A model generated the notes under the pieces. The model worked only from the letters and a program-made list of their open reading frames with translations, did no database searches and was not told the origin of the DNA. From NCBI GenBank assembly GCA_030673275.1, contig DAOVJL010000046.1, positions 1-7,888 of the forward strand: a stretch of DNA of 7,888 nucleotides, in the 5' to 3' direction. Shown here piece after piece: positions 1 to 7,077 of this stretch. Every line of letters begins with the position of its first letter. Within the stretch, counting starts at the first letter, position 1. The DNA comes from Sulfurimonas sp. (GTDB taxonomy: Bacteria > Campylobacterota > Campylobacteria > Campylobacterales > Sulfurimonadaceae). The translations under genes were made by a program, and so were the position numbers.

Positions 1-71
1 ATATTACTGGAGAATTGAAAGAGATAGACCTTGAAGAGTTCAAGGAATTAAATAAAGGGAGCAGATGGTAA
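1..71 (+). CDS. C-terminal end of an upstream gene (partial, unidentified)
   Basis: Reading in the frame that begins at base 3, there is an open stretch of 22 codons to a TAA at 69-71. It ends in a charged, helix-forming tail (ITGELKEIDLEEFKELNKG then SRW). The stop overlaps the ATG of the next gene (65) by 7 nt, the usual geometry of translationally coupled genes, which supports it being a real gene end. Too little is present to name it. In C. jejuni, as I recall it, the gene upstream of the equivalent exported protein is a putative membrane protein (Cj0152c), so an equivalent is possible but not shown. Confidence 0.55.
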   Translation, partial: ITGELKEIDLEEFKELNKGSRW

Positions 72-943
72 AAACACTTTTAGTTTGTTTGTTACTTTTT
101 TCTTTTTCTTACGGGGATGAGACAGAAAAAATAGATAAAAAAGATCTTTTAACCCAAAAAATCAAAAGTTTACTAGATACAGAAGTATTTGTTAGAGATA
201 AAGCCTATATTGATATTATATTTTCTCAAAAAGAAGATTATTTCACAAATGATGGCAGAGTGGATTCTGTAAAAGTTATCCAAACTCTTAAGGAAAATGG
301 TATTTTAAACCTATTTTTTAAAAAACCATGTGAGGTAAATATTAGTTTTAAAACAGAGGGTACACCTCTGTTTTTTGTAAAGATTATGAGCGATACGTTA
401 AGAAATATAGGATATTACAGATATGTAACAGAGGAATCTACTTTAAAGAATTCAGAGTTTACCTGGAAAATAAATTTGACTTCTGAATATGCTGCAGATC
501 CTTTGATTTTAAGTAAAGAGTTAAATAAAAGTGGTTGTAAAATTGTAGATGTTATAAGAGAAACAGCAACAAATTGGACATATATTATAGATATGAAAAA
601 TGCAAGACTCAATACAAAAGTTCTTGAAGAAGATGTTGAGTTGAAATTAAAGAGGTCTCTGTATTCTTATTGGCTTGATGTATCAAAAATTCAAAAACTA
701 AAGATAACCAGTTCTTATAGAAATAATTGGTATCCATATATTGCTTATTATGATAAATCTTTAAATTTATTAAGAGTGATTAAAAGAGATGTAAAAAGAA
801 GAAGAATAACTCTTGATATGAAAGAAAATACTCACTATCTAAAAATATCAGATATTTACACACTAAAAAATATTAAAGATGCCCTAGTTTTAACTCCAAT
901 AGGCTCAAGAGAAGAATCCATTGAAAAACCAATACAAGAGTAA
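65..943 (+). CDS. Predicted exported (periplasmic) protein of unknown function, 292 aa
   Basis: The protein starts with a classical Sec signal peptide: Lys3, a hydrophobic core of about residues 4-15 (LLVCLLLFSFS) and a likely cut after SYG (residue 17). Cys8 lies inside the hydrophobic core and there is no lipobox, so I do not call it a lipoprotein. The mature part is rich in Lys, Ile, Leu and Tyr, has no transmembrane segment after the signal, and reads as alternating beta strands and short helices. I see no catalytic motif. A purine-rich Shine-Dalgarno sequence (AAAGGGAG, 54-61) lies just upstream of the ATG, which also overlaps the preceding stop. Placed directly before the alaC-hom pair, it sits where C. 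jejuni has the putative periplasmic protein Cj0151c (gene order from memory), so it is probably the conserved Campylobacterota member of that position. The function is unknown. Its own transcript appears to come from upstream of the window. Confidence 0.8.
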   Translation: MVKTLLVCLLLFSFSYGDETEKIDKKDLLTQKIKSLLDTEVFVRDKAYIDIIFSQKEDYFTNDGRVDSVKVIQTLKENGILNLFFKKPCEVNISFKTEGTPLFFVKIMSDTLRNIGYYRYVTEESTLKNSEFTWKINLTSEYAADPLILSKELNKSGCKIVDVIRETATNWTYIIDMKNARLNTKVLEEDVELKLKRSLYSYWLDVSKIQKLKITSSYRNNWYPYIAYYDKSLNLLRVIKRDVKRRRITLDMKENTHYLKISDIYTLKNIKDALVLTPIGSREESIEKPIQE

Positions 944-972
944 AATAAGTTTATTAGTTTTTTATAAACATA

Positions 973-984
973 TTTCGCTAAAAT
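973..984 (+). promoter_or_regulatory. Candidate sigma70 promoter for the alaC-hom operon
   Basis: The 69-nt gap between the exported-protein gene and alaC contains TTTCGCTAAAAT, with -10 hexamer TAAAAT at 979-984. It is preceded by a T-rich tract (958-963), as is common in Campylobacterota promoters, which often lack a -35 box. The start point would be near 991, giving a leader of about 22 nt. A perfect TATAAT also occurs at 996-1001, but a start from it would fall at about 1008 and leave out the ribosome binding site, so I prefer the upstream box. This is by inspection only. Confidence 0.5.
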
Positions 985-1002
985 TGCAATAATAATATAA
1001 TC

Positions 1003-1006
1003 AGGA
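1003..1006 (+). promoter_or_regulatory. Ribosome binding site that selects the alaC start
   Basis: AGGA lies 6 nt before the ATG at 1013 but only 3 nt before the in-frame TTG at 1010. The spacing favours the ATG, and E. coli AlaC-like proteins align well from this point. Confidence 0.6.
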
Positions 1007-1012
1007 ATTTTG

Positions 1013-2233
1013 ATGTTTGACGAAATACAATTTGACAAGATGAAGAGACTACCAAAGTATGTATTTGCTGAGGTAAATGACCTTAAGATGGCAGAGCGCA
1101 GAGCTGGTGCTGATGTTATTGATTTTTCTATGGGTAATCCAGATGGTGATACTCCGGAGCATATAAGAGCAAAACTTGTTGAATCTGCCCAAAAAACAAA
1201 AACTCATGGCTATTCAACTTCAAAAGGTATCCCTAAACTTTTAAAAGCTATTGCAGATTGGTATGAGCGCAGATATGATTGTGTGCTTGACCCGGAGACT
1301 GAGTGTGTAGCAACTATGGGTTCTAAAGAGGGATATGCTCACTTGACTTATGCAATAACTAACCCTGGTGATGTTGCTGTTGTTCCAGACCCTACGTACC
1401 CTATTCATGAATTTTCTTTTATTTTAGCGGGTGGAAATGTTGTTAAGTTTGGCATAGAGTTTGATGAGCACTACAGACTTAATGAAGATAAATTTTTTCA
1501 AGACTTAGAACGTGTTTTTAAAGAGAGTTCACCGCAACCAAAATATGTTTTAGTAAACTTTCCTCATAACCCGACAACTGTAACGGTAACACAAGAGTTT
1601 TATGTTCGTTTAGTTGCAATGGCTAAAGAGAGAAGATTTTATGTTATATCTGACATCGCTTATGGAGATATTACTTTTGATGGTTATGTTACTCCTTCAA
1701 TTATGAGCGTACCAGGTGCAAAAGATGTAGCAGTCGAGTCTTTTACACTTTCAAAATCTTACAATATGGCAGGTTGGCGTGTAGGCTTCTTTGTTGGAAA
1801 TCCTAAGTTAATTGGTGCACTTCAAAAGATAAAATCGTGGTTGGACTATGGGATGTTTACTCCTATTCAAGTAGCAGCTACTGTGGCACTTAATGGTGAC
1901 CAGCAGTGTGTACGTGATATCACAGAGAAATATAACCATCGTCAGGGTGTGTTTATCGAAGCATTCGATAGAGCTGGATGGCATATTAAAAAGAATGAAG
2001 CAAGTATGTTTATCTGGGCAAAATTACCAGAGTGTGTAGAGCATTTAGGTTCACTGGAGTTTTCAAAAAGACTTCTTGTTGAAGCTGGTGTTTGTGTAGC
2101 TCCTGGGATTGGTTTTGGTGCTTATGGTGAGGGCTATGTTCGTATTGCATTGATTGAAAATGACAACCGTATCCGTCAAGCAGCAAGAAATGTAAAAGAG
2201 TTTTTAAAACAGTTTGCTGAGGAAAATAAATAA
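1013..2233 (+). CDS. alaC: Alanine-synthesising aminotransferase, AlaC type (PLP fold type I), 406 aa
   Basis: This cytoplasmic PLP enzyme would transfer an amino group, typically from glutamate to pyruvate, giving alanine. The sequence follows E. coli AlaC (YfdZ, about 412 aa) nearly end to end as I remember it: RLPKYVF near residue 12, IDFSMGNPDG at 36-45, HGYSTSKGIPKL at 65-76, TLSKSYNMAGWRVGF at 245-259 and SLEFSKRLL at 347-355. Key residues visible are Asn186 in HNPT, Asp214 in SDIAY (pyridine nitrogen contact), Tyr217, the Schiff-base Lys248, Arg256 and the substrate carboxylate Arg377 in YVRIAL. I start at the ATG rather than the TTG one codon earlier because of Shine-Dalgarno spacing. 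It is followed by hom after a single base, so the two are almost certainly co-translated. Related enzymes are often annotated as LL-diaminopimelate or aspartate aminotransferase. The AlaC-like motifs favour alanine, but the in vivo substrate is an inference. Confidence 0.9.
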   Translation: MFDEIQFDKMKRLPKYVFAEVNDLKMAERRAGADVIDFSMGNPDGDTPEHIRAKLVESAQKTKTHGYSTSKGIPKLLKAIADWYERRYDCVLDPETECVATMGSKEGYAHLTYAITNPGDVAVVPDPTYPIHEFSFILAGGNVVKFGIEFDEHYRLNEDKFFQDLERVFKESSPQPKYVLVNFPHNPTTVTVTQEFYVRLVAMAKERRFYVISDIAYGDITFDGYVTPSIMSVPGAKDVAVESFTLSKSYNMAGWRVGFFVGNPKLIGALQKIKSWLDYGMFTPIQVAATVALNGDQQCVRDITEKYNHRQGVFIEAFDRAGWHIKKNEASMFIWAKLPECVEHLGSLEFSKRLLVEAGVCVAPGIGFGAYGEGYVRIALIENDNRIRQAARNVKEFLKQFAEENK

Positions 2234-2234
2234 T

Positions 2235-3494
2235 ATGATTAAAGTTGGAATAATCGGTGTTGGAACGGTTGGAACAAGCGTAGCAAATATTTTAAAAGAC
2301 AATGCTGATGTAATTTCTGCTCGTGCGGGTCAAGAGATAGTAGTTAAAAGCGGAGTTGTTAAAAATCTGAATAAAGACAGAGGTTTAGATATAAAGCTTA
2401 CGGATAATGTTGATGATATTTTAAATGACAGTGAAATAGATATTGTTGTAGAACTTATGGGTGGAGTTGAAGAACCGTTTGAAGTTGTAAAGAGAGCTCT
2501 AAAAAGTGGTAAAGCTGTTGTAACGGCAAATAAGGCACTTTTAGCTTATCATCGTTATGAGCTCGCACGACTTGCAAAAGATATAGCTTTTGAATATGAA
2601 GCATCTGTTGCAGGTGGTATCCCTATTATCAACGCTCTTCGTGATGGACTCTCAGCTAATCATATAGAATCAATTATGGGTATTATGAACGGTACATGTA
2701 ACTATATGATGACTAAGATGACGAATGAGGGTGTTGCATATGATGACATCTTAAAAGAGTCTCAAGAGTTAGGTTATGCAGAAGCCGATCCAACTTTTGA
2801 TGTTGGTGGATATGATGCCGCTCATAAACTTCTAATATTGGCTTCTATAGCTTATGGTATTGATGCTAAACCGGAAGATATCTTAATTGAGGGCATTGAA
2901 AATGTTACTCAAGAAGACATAGCTTTTGCAAAAGAGTTTGGGTATGCTATAAAACTTCTTGGAATCGCAAAGAAAGATGGTAATGAAGTAGAACTTCGTG
3001 TTCATGCTTGTCTAATTAAACAAGAAGAGATGATTGCTAAAATTGATGGTGTTATGAATGGAATTAGTGTAGTGGGGGATAAAGTTGGTGAGACACTTTA
3101 TTATGGTCCTGGTGCAGGTGGAGATGCTACTGCTTCTGCTGTAGTTGCTAACATAATAGATATCGCAAGAAGTGGGAAAAGTACACCGATGTTAGGTTTT
3201 GATAAACCTATGGAGGGTAAACTTACTTTAAAAGCAACAGGGAACATAGAGTCAAAATATTATCTTCGCATCAATGTTTCAGACAGAGCTGGAGTACTAG
3301 CAAAAATTACAAAACTGTTTGAAGATAATAATATTTCTATTGAGACTATGCTTCAACGCCCAGCATCAGAAAATTCTGCGAACTTACTAATCTCAACTCA
3401 TACAGCTTTTGAGAGAGATATTCAAAATATGATAGTTGGTATTGCATTGCTTGAGTTTGTAAATTCTACTCCTGTAATGATTAGGATGGTATAA
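2235..3494 (+). CDS. hom: Homoserine dehydrogenase with C-terminal ACT domain, 419 aa
   Basis: It reduces aspartate 4-semialdehyde to homoserine with NAD(P)H, the branch point to threonine and methionine, in the cytoplasm. The N-terminal Rossmann domain has GVGTVG at 8-13 and the TANKALLA segment at 98-105. The catalytic domain follows with AGGIPIINALRDGL at 126-139, GIMNGTCNYM at 149-158 and AEADPTFDVGGYDAAHK at 182-198, which contains the catalytic Asp194 and Lys198. Residues from about 342 onwards (YYLRINVSDRAGVLAKIT) form an ACT domain, the usual site of feedback control by threonine. The length is normal for the monofunctional family and no aspartokinase is fused. The ATG at 2235 is used because the earlier in-frame TTG (2214) lies inside alaC and adds a non-conserved peptide; GAGGAA at 2219-2224 inside the alaC end is a good ribosome binding site. 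Confidence 0.96.
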   Translation: MIKVGIIGVGTVGTSVANILKDNADVISARAGQEIVVKSGVVKNLNKDRGLDIKLTDNVDDILNDSEIDIVVELMGGVEEPFEVVKRALKSGKAVVTANKALLAYHRYELARLAKDIAFEYEASVAGGIPIINALRDGLSANHIESIMGIMNGTCNYMMTKMTNEGVAYDDILKESQELGYAEADPTFDVGGYDAAHKLLILASIAYGIDAKPEDILIEGIENVTQEDIAFAKEFGYAIKLLGIAKKDGNEVELRVHACLIKQEEMIAKIDGVMNGISVVGDKVGETLYYGPGAGGDATASAVVANIIDIARSGKSTPMLGFDKPMEGKLTLKATGNIESKYYLRINVSDRAGVLAKITKLFEDNNISIETMLQRPASENSANLLISTHTAFERDIQNMIVGIALLEFVNSTPVMIRMV

Positions 3495-3504
3495 GTAGTT
3501 AATT

Positions 3505-4236
3505 TTGAAAATCTTAATTACGGGTGCAAGTAGCGGAATTGGTGCAGAGTTAGCAAGACTCTATGCATCAGCAGATAATGAGCTTATTTTACTTGCAAGA
3601 CGAGAAGATAAACTTTTTAAATTGAGAAGTGAGCTGTTTGAATCTGCTAAAAGTATAGATATTATAATAGCTGACGTTACAGATTTTTCTAAACTGCAAG
3701 AAAAAATTAAACAAATTGGTGTTGTCGATATGGTAATCCTAAATGCCGGCATATCAATAGGACACTCTTTAGAAATCACTCCTTTTGAAGATTTTAAAAA
3801 ACTTTTTGATGTAAATCTATTTGCAAACCACGCAATTTTAGAAGTATTGCTTCCACTATTTAAAGCACAAAAAAATGGAAAAATTGTTTTTATATCTTCT
3901 TTGGCTTCGTTAATCTCAATGCCAAGTTCAAAAGCATACAGCTCATCAAAAAGAGCCTTGAATGCTTATGCGGAATCTATTAGATATAAATATAAAAAAG
4001 ACGGTATTAAAGTTATCAATATTTTGCCGGGATTTATCCAGAGTGAGATGACAGATAAAAATGAATTTAAGATGCCATTTTTGCTAAGTACACATGATGG
4101 AGTGAAAAGAATTTACGATGCAATTGAAAAAGAGAAAAGATTTTATGCTTTTCCTTTTAGATTTTATTTAATCATTAAATTTATTAAGCTGCTTCCACAA
4201 TTTTTAAGAGATAAAATTGTAGAATCACTTTATTAA
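3505..4236 (+). CDS. Short-chain dehydrogenase/reductase (SDR), classical type, 243 aa, TTG start
   Basis: An NAD(P)-dependent oxidoreductase of unknown substrate. Classical SDR landmarks are all present: the cofactor motif TGASSGIG at 6-13, Asp57 in the IADVTD segment, the NAG motif at 80-82, Asn104 and the catalytic set Ser132, Tyr145 and Lys149 (YSSSK), followed by PG at 175-176. Residues about 213-232 form an aromatic and hydrophobic tail ending in a basic stretch, so the C-terminus may touch the membrane. The start is TTG at 3505: an in-frame TAG at 3496-3498 leaves no room for an earlier start and the cofactor motif begins six residues in. The Shine-Dalgarno sequence is poor, so translation probably depends on coupling to hom, which ends 10 nt upstream. 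The formate dehydrogenase-like gene follows after 18 nt. The family is certain; the substrate cannot be read from sequence. Confidence 0.88.
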   Translation: MKILITGASSGIGAELARLYASADNELILLARREDKLFKLRSELFESAKSIDIIIADVTDFSKLQEKIKQIGVVDMVILNAGISIGHSLEITPFEDFKKLFDVNLFANHAILEVLLPLFKAQKNGKIVFISSLASLISMPSSKAYSSSKRALNAYAESIRYKYKKDGIKVINILPGFIQSEMTDKNEFKMPFLLSTHDGVKRIYDAIEKEKRFYAFPFRFYLIIKFIKLLPQFLRDKIVESLY

Positions 4237-4254
4237 TTTTGAGTTGGAGCTTTT

Positions 4255-6318
4255 ATGGAAAATGTTAAAACTATAGATAGTGTTTGTACTTACTGTGGAG
4301 TTGGCTGTGATATTGCAGCACATGTTAAAGATAACAAAATTCAAAAGATTTTTGCTCATCCTGATGGAGTTGTTTCTCAGGGAAAACTCTGTATAAAGGG
4401 TAAGTTTGGTTATGATTTTTTAGATTCACCTTCTAGACTTAGAACTCCTAGAATTAAGAAAAGTTTTTTAGATGATAATCCAGCTATTAAAAATGTGATA
4501 GCTGCAAAACTTAAAGATTTTGATGATACTTGGTATGAGTTAGATTTAGACGCTGCAACAACTGCTGCAACTCTGAAACTAAAAGATATTCAAGAAAAAT
4601 ATGGTCGTAAAAGTATAGCTTCTATTGGTGGGGCTAGAACATCTTGTGAATCAGTTTACTTTTTTCAAAAGTTTACCCGTCATACTTTAAATTCTCCACA
4701 TGTAGATAATTGTGCAAGAGTTTGTCATTCCCCTTCACTTAAGGGGATGAAGACTACTATTGGAGAGGGTGCTGCTACAAATCCTTATAATGATATCTAT
4801 AATACGGAATTTATGATAGTTATAGGCTCAAATACAACAGAAGCTCATCCAATCATCGCTAACCGTATTGTAGATGTTGCACAAAAAGATGATAATCTAG
4901 CTGTTTTTGATGTTCGTGAGATTAAACTTCATCGTTATTCAAAATACAAAGCTATTATCCCACATGAAGCAAATTTATTAGTTTTAAATATGATTGCTTA
5001 TGTGATTATGGATGAAGAGTTGTATGATGATAATTTTATTGCGGAGCGTACAAAAGGTTTTGCAGAATTTAAAGATAAAATCTTAAATGATCCATACGCT
5101 AATCCTAAGTATTTTGAAGAGATTGAGGGTTATGAATACCTTGCTAAGATGATTCCAAAAGTTGCACGTGAATATGCTCTTAAAAAATCTATGATATTTT
5201 GGGGACTTGGAATTACTGAGCATTTAGATGGTTCTTATGCTGTAATGGCGATAACTCACTTGGCTCTTATGACAGGAAATATTGGAAAAAGTGGAGCAGG
5301 TCTTATGCCTCTTCGTGGACAGAACAATGTTCAAGGAGCTTGTGACATGGGTATGCTTCCATATTTTGATCCTGATTATCAGGAGCCAAAAGAGGTTGGT
5401 CTTATGACACCGCAACTTGTTGATGAGATGTTAAAAGATAAGATAAAAGCTGTTATAAATATTGGTGAAGACTTAACACATATCCACGCAAATATCAATA
5501 AAGTCGAACGTGCTTTAGAGCATCTTGAATTCATTATGGTTCAAGATTTGTTTATGAATGAGGTGGCACAAAGAGCAGATATAGTTATAGGTGTAAAATC
5601 AGCTTATGAGAAAACAGGTGTTTATGTAAATGCTATGCGTCGCCTGCATCTCTCTCAACCTCTTGTTGAGTGTGATTTACCTGATGATTGGGAAGTGTTG
5701 CAACAACTTGACAATAAAATGGGTGGCTCTGCAAACTATGCTAGTTCTAAAGATATTTGGGATGAAGTAAGAGAGGTGGCATATCGTCGTTTTAGCGGTG
5801 CTTCATACATTAGACTTGAACGTCATCGCAAACGTGGGCTTCAGTGGCCGGTTCATACAGAAGATACTCCTATTCTTCATCAGCTGGATTTTAGAACTGA
5901 AGATGGTTTAGGTGAGTTTCACTATTATCAGTACAAACTTCGCGGAATGATACAAGAGATAACTTCTAAAACTCTAACAGGTTACCATCTAACGACGGGT
6001 AGAACACTTGCAATGTATAATAACTCAACACAAACAAGCCAAAGCCCAAAACTTATGAAAGGGTGTAGTGAAGATATATTACTCGTTTGTGAAGATGATG
6101 CAAGTGATTTTACAAGTGATAGAGTTATATTAAAAACAGAGTTTGGAGAAACGACTCCACTTACAATAAAATTGACTTCAAAAGTTCAACCAAAAACACT
6201 TTTTGTAACTTTTCATCATGCAAAGTCTAGAGTAAATGCTCTATTTGGAGATAAGAGTGATGAGCTTATTTTAACAGCAGCTTTTAAATCTGTAAAAGTT
6301 GAAGTAATTAATTGTTAA
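4255..6318 (+). CDS. Molybdopterin oxidoreductase, formate dehydrogenase-type catalytic subunit (Cys form), 687 aa
   Basis: A DMSO-reductase-family enzyme closest in layout to E. coli FdhF (715 aa), predicted to interconvert formate and CO2 using a bis-molybdopterin guanine dinucleotide cofactor and one [4Fe-4S] cluster. The cluster ligands are Cys11, Cys14, Cys18 and Cys46, and Lys48 in CIKG matches the electron-relay lysine. DNCARVCHSP at 151-160 is the active-site loop: Cys157 replaces selenocysteine and is followed by His158. This Cys-His pair favours formate dehydrogenase over nitrate reductase, which has Cys-Met there. RGQNNVQGACDMG at 354-366 supplies the active-site arginine. The C-terminal pterin-binding domain begins near 575 (GYHLTTGRTL). 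There is no Tat signal, so it is cytoplasmic. There is also no N-terminal NuoG-like extension, and no diaphorase, ferredoxin, hydrogenase or FdhD gene is visible. Residues about 70-95 look longer than in FdhF. GGAG at 4246-4249 is the ribosome binding site. Confidence 0.85.
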   Translation: MENVKTIDSVCTYCGVGCDIAAHVKDNKIQKIFAHPDGVVSQGKLCIKGKFGYDFLDSPSRLRTPRIKKSFLDDNPAIKNVIAAKLKDFDDTWYELDLDAATTAATLKLKDIQEKYGRKSIASIGGARTSCESVYFFQKFTRHTLNSPHVDNCARVCHSPSLKGMKTTIGEGAATNPYNDIYNTEFMIVIGSNTTEAHPIIANRIVDVAQKDDNLAVFDVREIKLHRYSKYKAIIPHEANLLVLNMIAYVIMDEELYDDNFIAERTKGFAEFKDKILNDPYANPKYFEEIEGYEYLAKMIPKVAREYALKKSMIFWGLGITEHLDGSYAVMAITHLALMTGNIGKSGAGLMPLRGQNNVQGACDMGMLPYFDPDYQEPKEVGLMTPQLVDEMLKDKIKAVINIGEDLTHIHANINKVERALEHLEFIMVQDLFMNEVAQRADIVIGVKSAYEKTGVYVNAMRRLHLSQPLVECDLPDDWEVLQQLDNKMGGSANYASSKDIWDEVREVAYRRFSGASYIRLERHRKRGLQWPVHTEDTPILHQLDFRTEDGLGEFHYYQYKLRGMIQEITSKTLTGYHLTTGRTLAMYNNSTQTSQSPKLMKGCSEDILLVCEDDASDFTSDRVILKTEFGETTPLTIKLTSKVQPKTLFVTFHHAKSRVNALFGDKSDELILTAAFKSVKVEVINC

Positions 6319-6330
6319 TAGAGTTATAGA

Positions 6331-6660
6331 GTGAGCCGAGCTAAAGGAAATGTTGCAGAAGATAAAGCAGTAGAGTTTCTTTTAGAAAACGGTTTTGCTA
6401 TTGTAGAGCGAAACTTTTACTCTCGTTTTGGAGAGATAGACATTATCGCCGTTAAAGATGAAGTTTTGCATTTTATAGAGGTAAAAAGCGGGCTTGACTA
6501 TGAGAGCGCAATACAGAACATTACCCCAACAAAAATTTCCCGACTTGTAAGAACTGCCAATGTTTATATGAAAAAAAATTCTCTTGATGTAGATTTTGTT
6601 TTTGATGCTATAGTTATTACTCCTAAAAATATTGAAATTGTGGAAAATATTACTCTTTAG
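6331..6660 (+). CDS. yraN: YraN/UPF0102 family nuclease-fold protein, 109 aa, GTG start
   Basis: A small cytoplasmic protein of the UPF0102 (YraN) family, which has a restriction-endonuclease-like fold. The signature is clear: GxxAE at 6-10 (GNVAE), RNFYSRFGEIDIIA at 27-40 with the acidic GEID core (34-37), then FIEVKSG at 48-54, giving the D-(x)n-ExK nuclease pattern. The biochemical role of the family is not well settled; a DNA-processing function is inferred from the fold. The start is GTG, 12 nt after the preceding stop, with only a weak GAG upstream (6321-6323). Its 3' end overlaps the stop of the opposite-strand gene by 11 bp. In C. jejuni the homologue (Cj0148c) directly follows hom, so here two genes are interposed. 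Confidence 0.88.
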   Translation: MSRAKGNVAEDKAVEFLLENGFAIVERNFYSRFGEIDIIAVKDEVLHFIEVKSGLDYESAIQNITPTKISRLVRTANVYMKKNSLDVDFVFDAIVITPKNIEIVENITL

Positions 6661-7042
6661 CCAAATTTGCTTCATCAAGTAAATCATAAAAACCATCAAT
6701 CTCTCTGCTACCTCTGGTTTTAAATATAATCTCACCTTCATTTGTTAAAAAGTAGTGTCTAGGTACACCTTTTACTTCAAACTTGCTTGGTATTTTATGT
6801 CTATCTCTTGACATGTATAAAAGTACATAATCTTCTTTGAGTTTTTTAATAACATCTTTATCAGAGAGGGTCATTTTTTTAAATCTATCACACCATCTAC
6901 ATTTATCTGCACCGACAAAAAGATAAACATCTTTACACTCTTTTTTTGCTTGCGTGAGAGCTTTATCGTAGTTGTGAAACCAATCAAGGTCAGCAGAATA
7001 GATGGTAGATATAAGCATAGCAACAATGATAAAAATTTTCAT
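6650..7042 (-). CDS. Exported thioredoxin-fold protein with CRWC motif, 130 aa
   Basis: A predicted periplasmic thiol-disulfide protein. Residues 1-16 form a Sec signal peptide (MKIFIIVAMLISTIYS, likely cut before ADLDW). The mature part begins WFHNYDKALTQAKKE (21-35), typical of the thioredoxin_7/SoxW-like group in which a small domain follows directly after the signal. The redox motif is Cys48-Arg-Trp-Cys51 and the cis-proline is Pro94 in GVP. Cys36 is an extra cysteine. Families of this kind reduce or isomerise disulfides in exported proteins or in cytochrome c maturation; which one applies here is not shown. No good Shine-Dalgarno sequence precedes the ATG. It lies 35 nt after the 77-residue gene on the same strand, so the two may share a transcript. 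Its last codons overlap the end of yraN tail to tail. Confidence 0.85.
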   Translation of the reverse strand: MKIFIIVAMLISTIYSADLDWFHNYDKALTQAKKECKDVYLFVGADKCRWCDRFKKMTLSDKDVIKKLKEDYVLLYMSRDRHKIPSKFEVKGVPRHYFLTNEGEIIFKTRGSREIDGFYDLLDEANLAKE

Positions 7043-7077
7043 ACTTGTTTCACTTTGGGAGGGTGATTTGTAACTAT

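Noticed and set aside
949..969. GTTTAT ... ATAAAC inverted repeat after the exported-protein gene
   Set aside because: The stem is six A/T-rich pairs with one G-C and the T run lies in the loop rather than after the stem, so it does not look like a working terminator.
996..1001. Perfect TATAAT just before alaC
   Set aside because: Transcription from it would begin about 5 nt before the ATG and exclude the AGGA ribosome binding site; the TAAAAT at 979-984 is the better candidate.
2214..2234. Upstream TTG start for homoserine dehydrogenase
   Set aside because: It would overlap alaC and add seven residues (MLRKINN) before the Rossmann strand; the ATG at 2235 has a suitable ribosome binding site and starts directly at the cofactor fold.
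4720..4734. Possible selenocysteine readthrough at the formate dehydrogenase active site
   Set aside because: The codon for residue 157 is TGT (Cys), not TGA, and the frame is open throughout, so no selenocysteine machinery is needed.
6382..6741. 119-residue minus-strand frame across yraN and the thioredoxin-like gene
   Set aside because: Both strands here are explained by recognisable proteins with conserved motifs; this frame shows none and is a chance opening in AT-rich DNA.
7056..7072. TCAC ... GTGA imperfect inverted repeat between the two minus-strand genes
   Set aside because: Only four pairs with no T tract; not distinguishable from chance.
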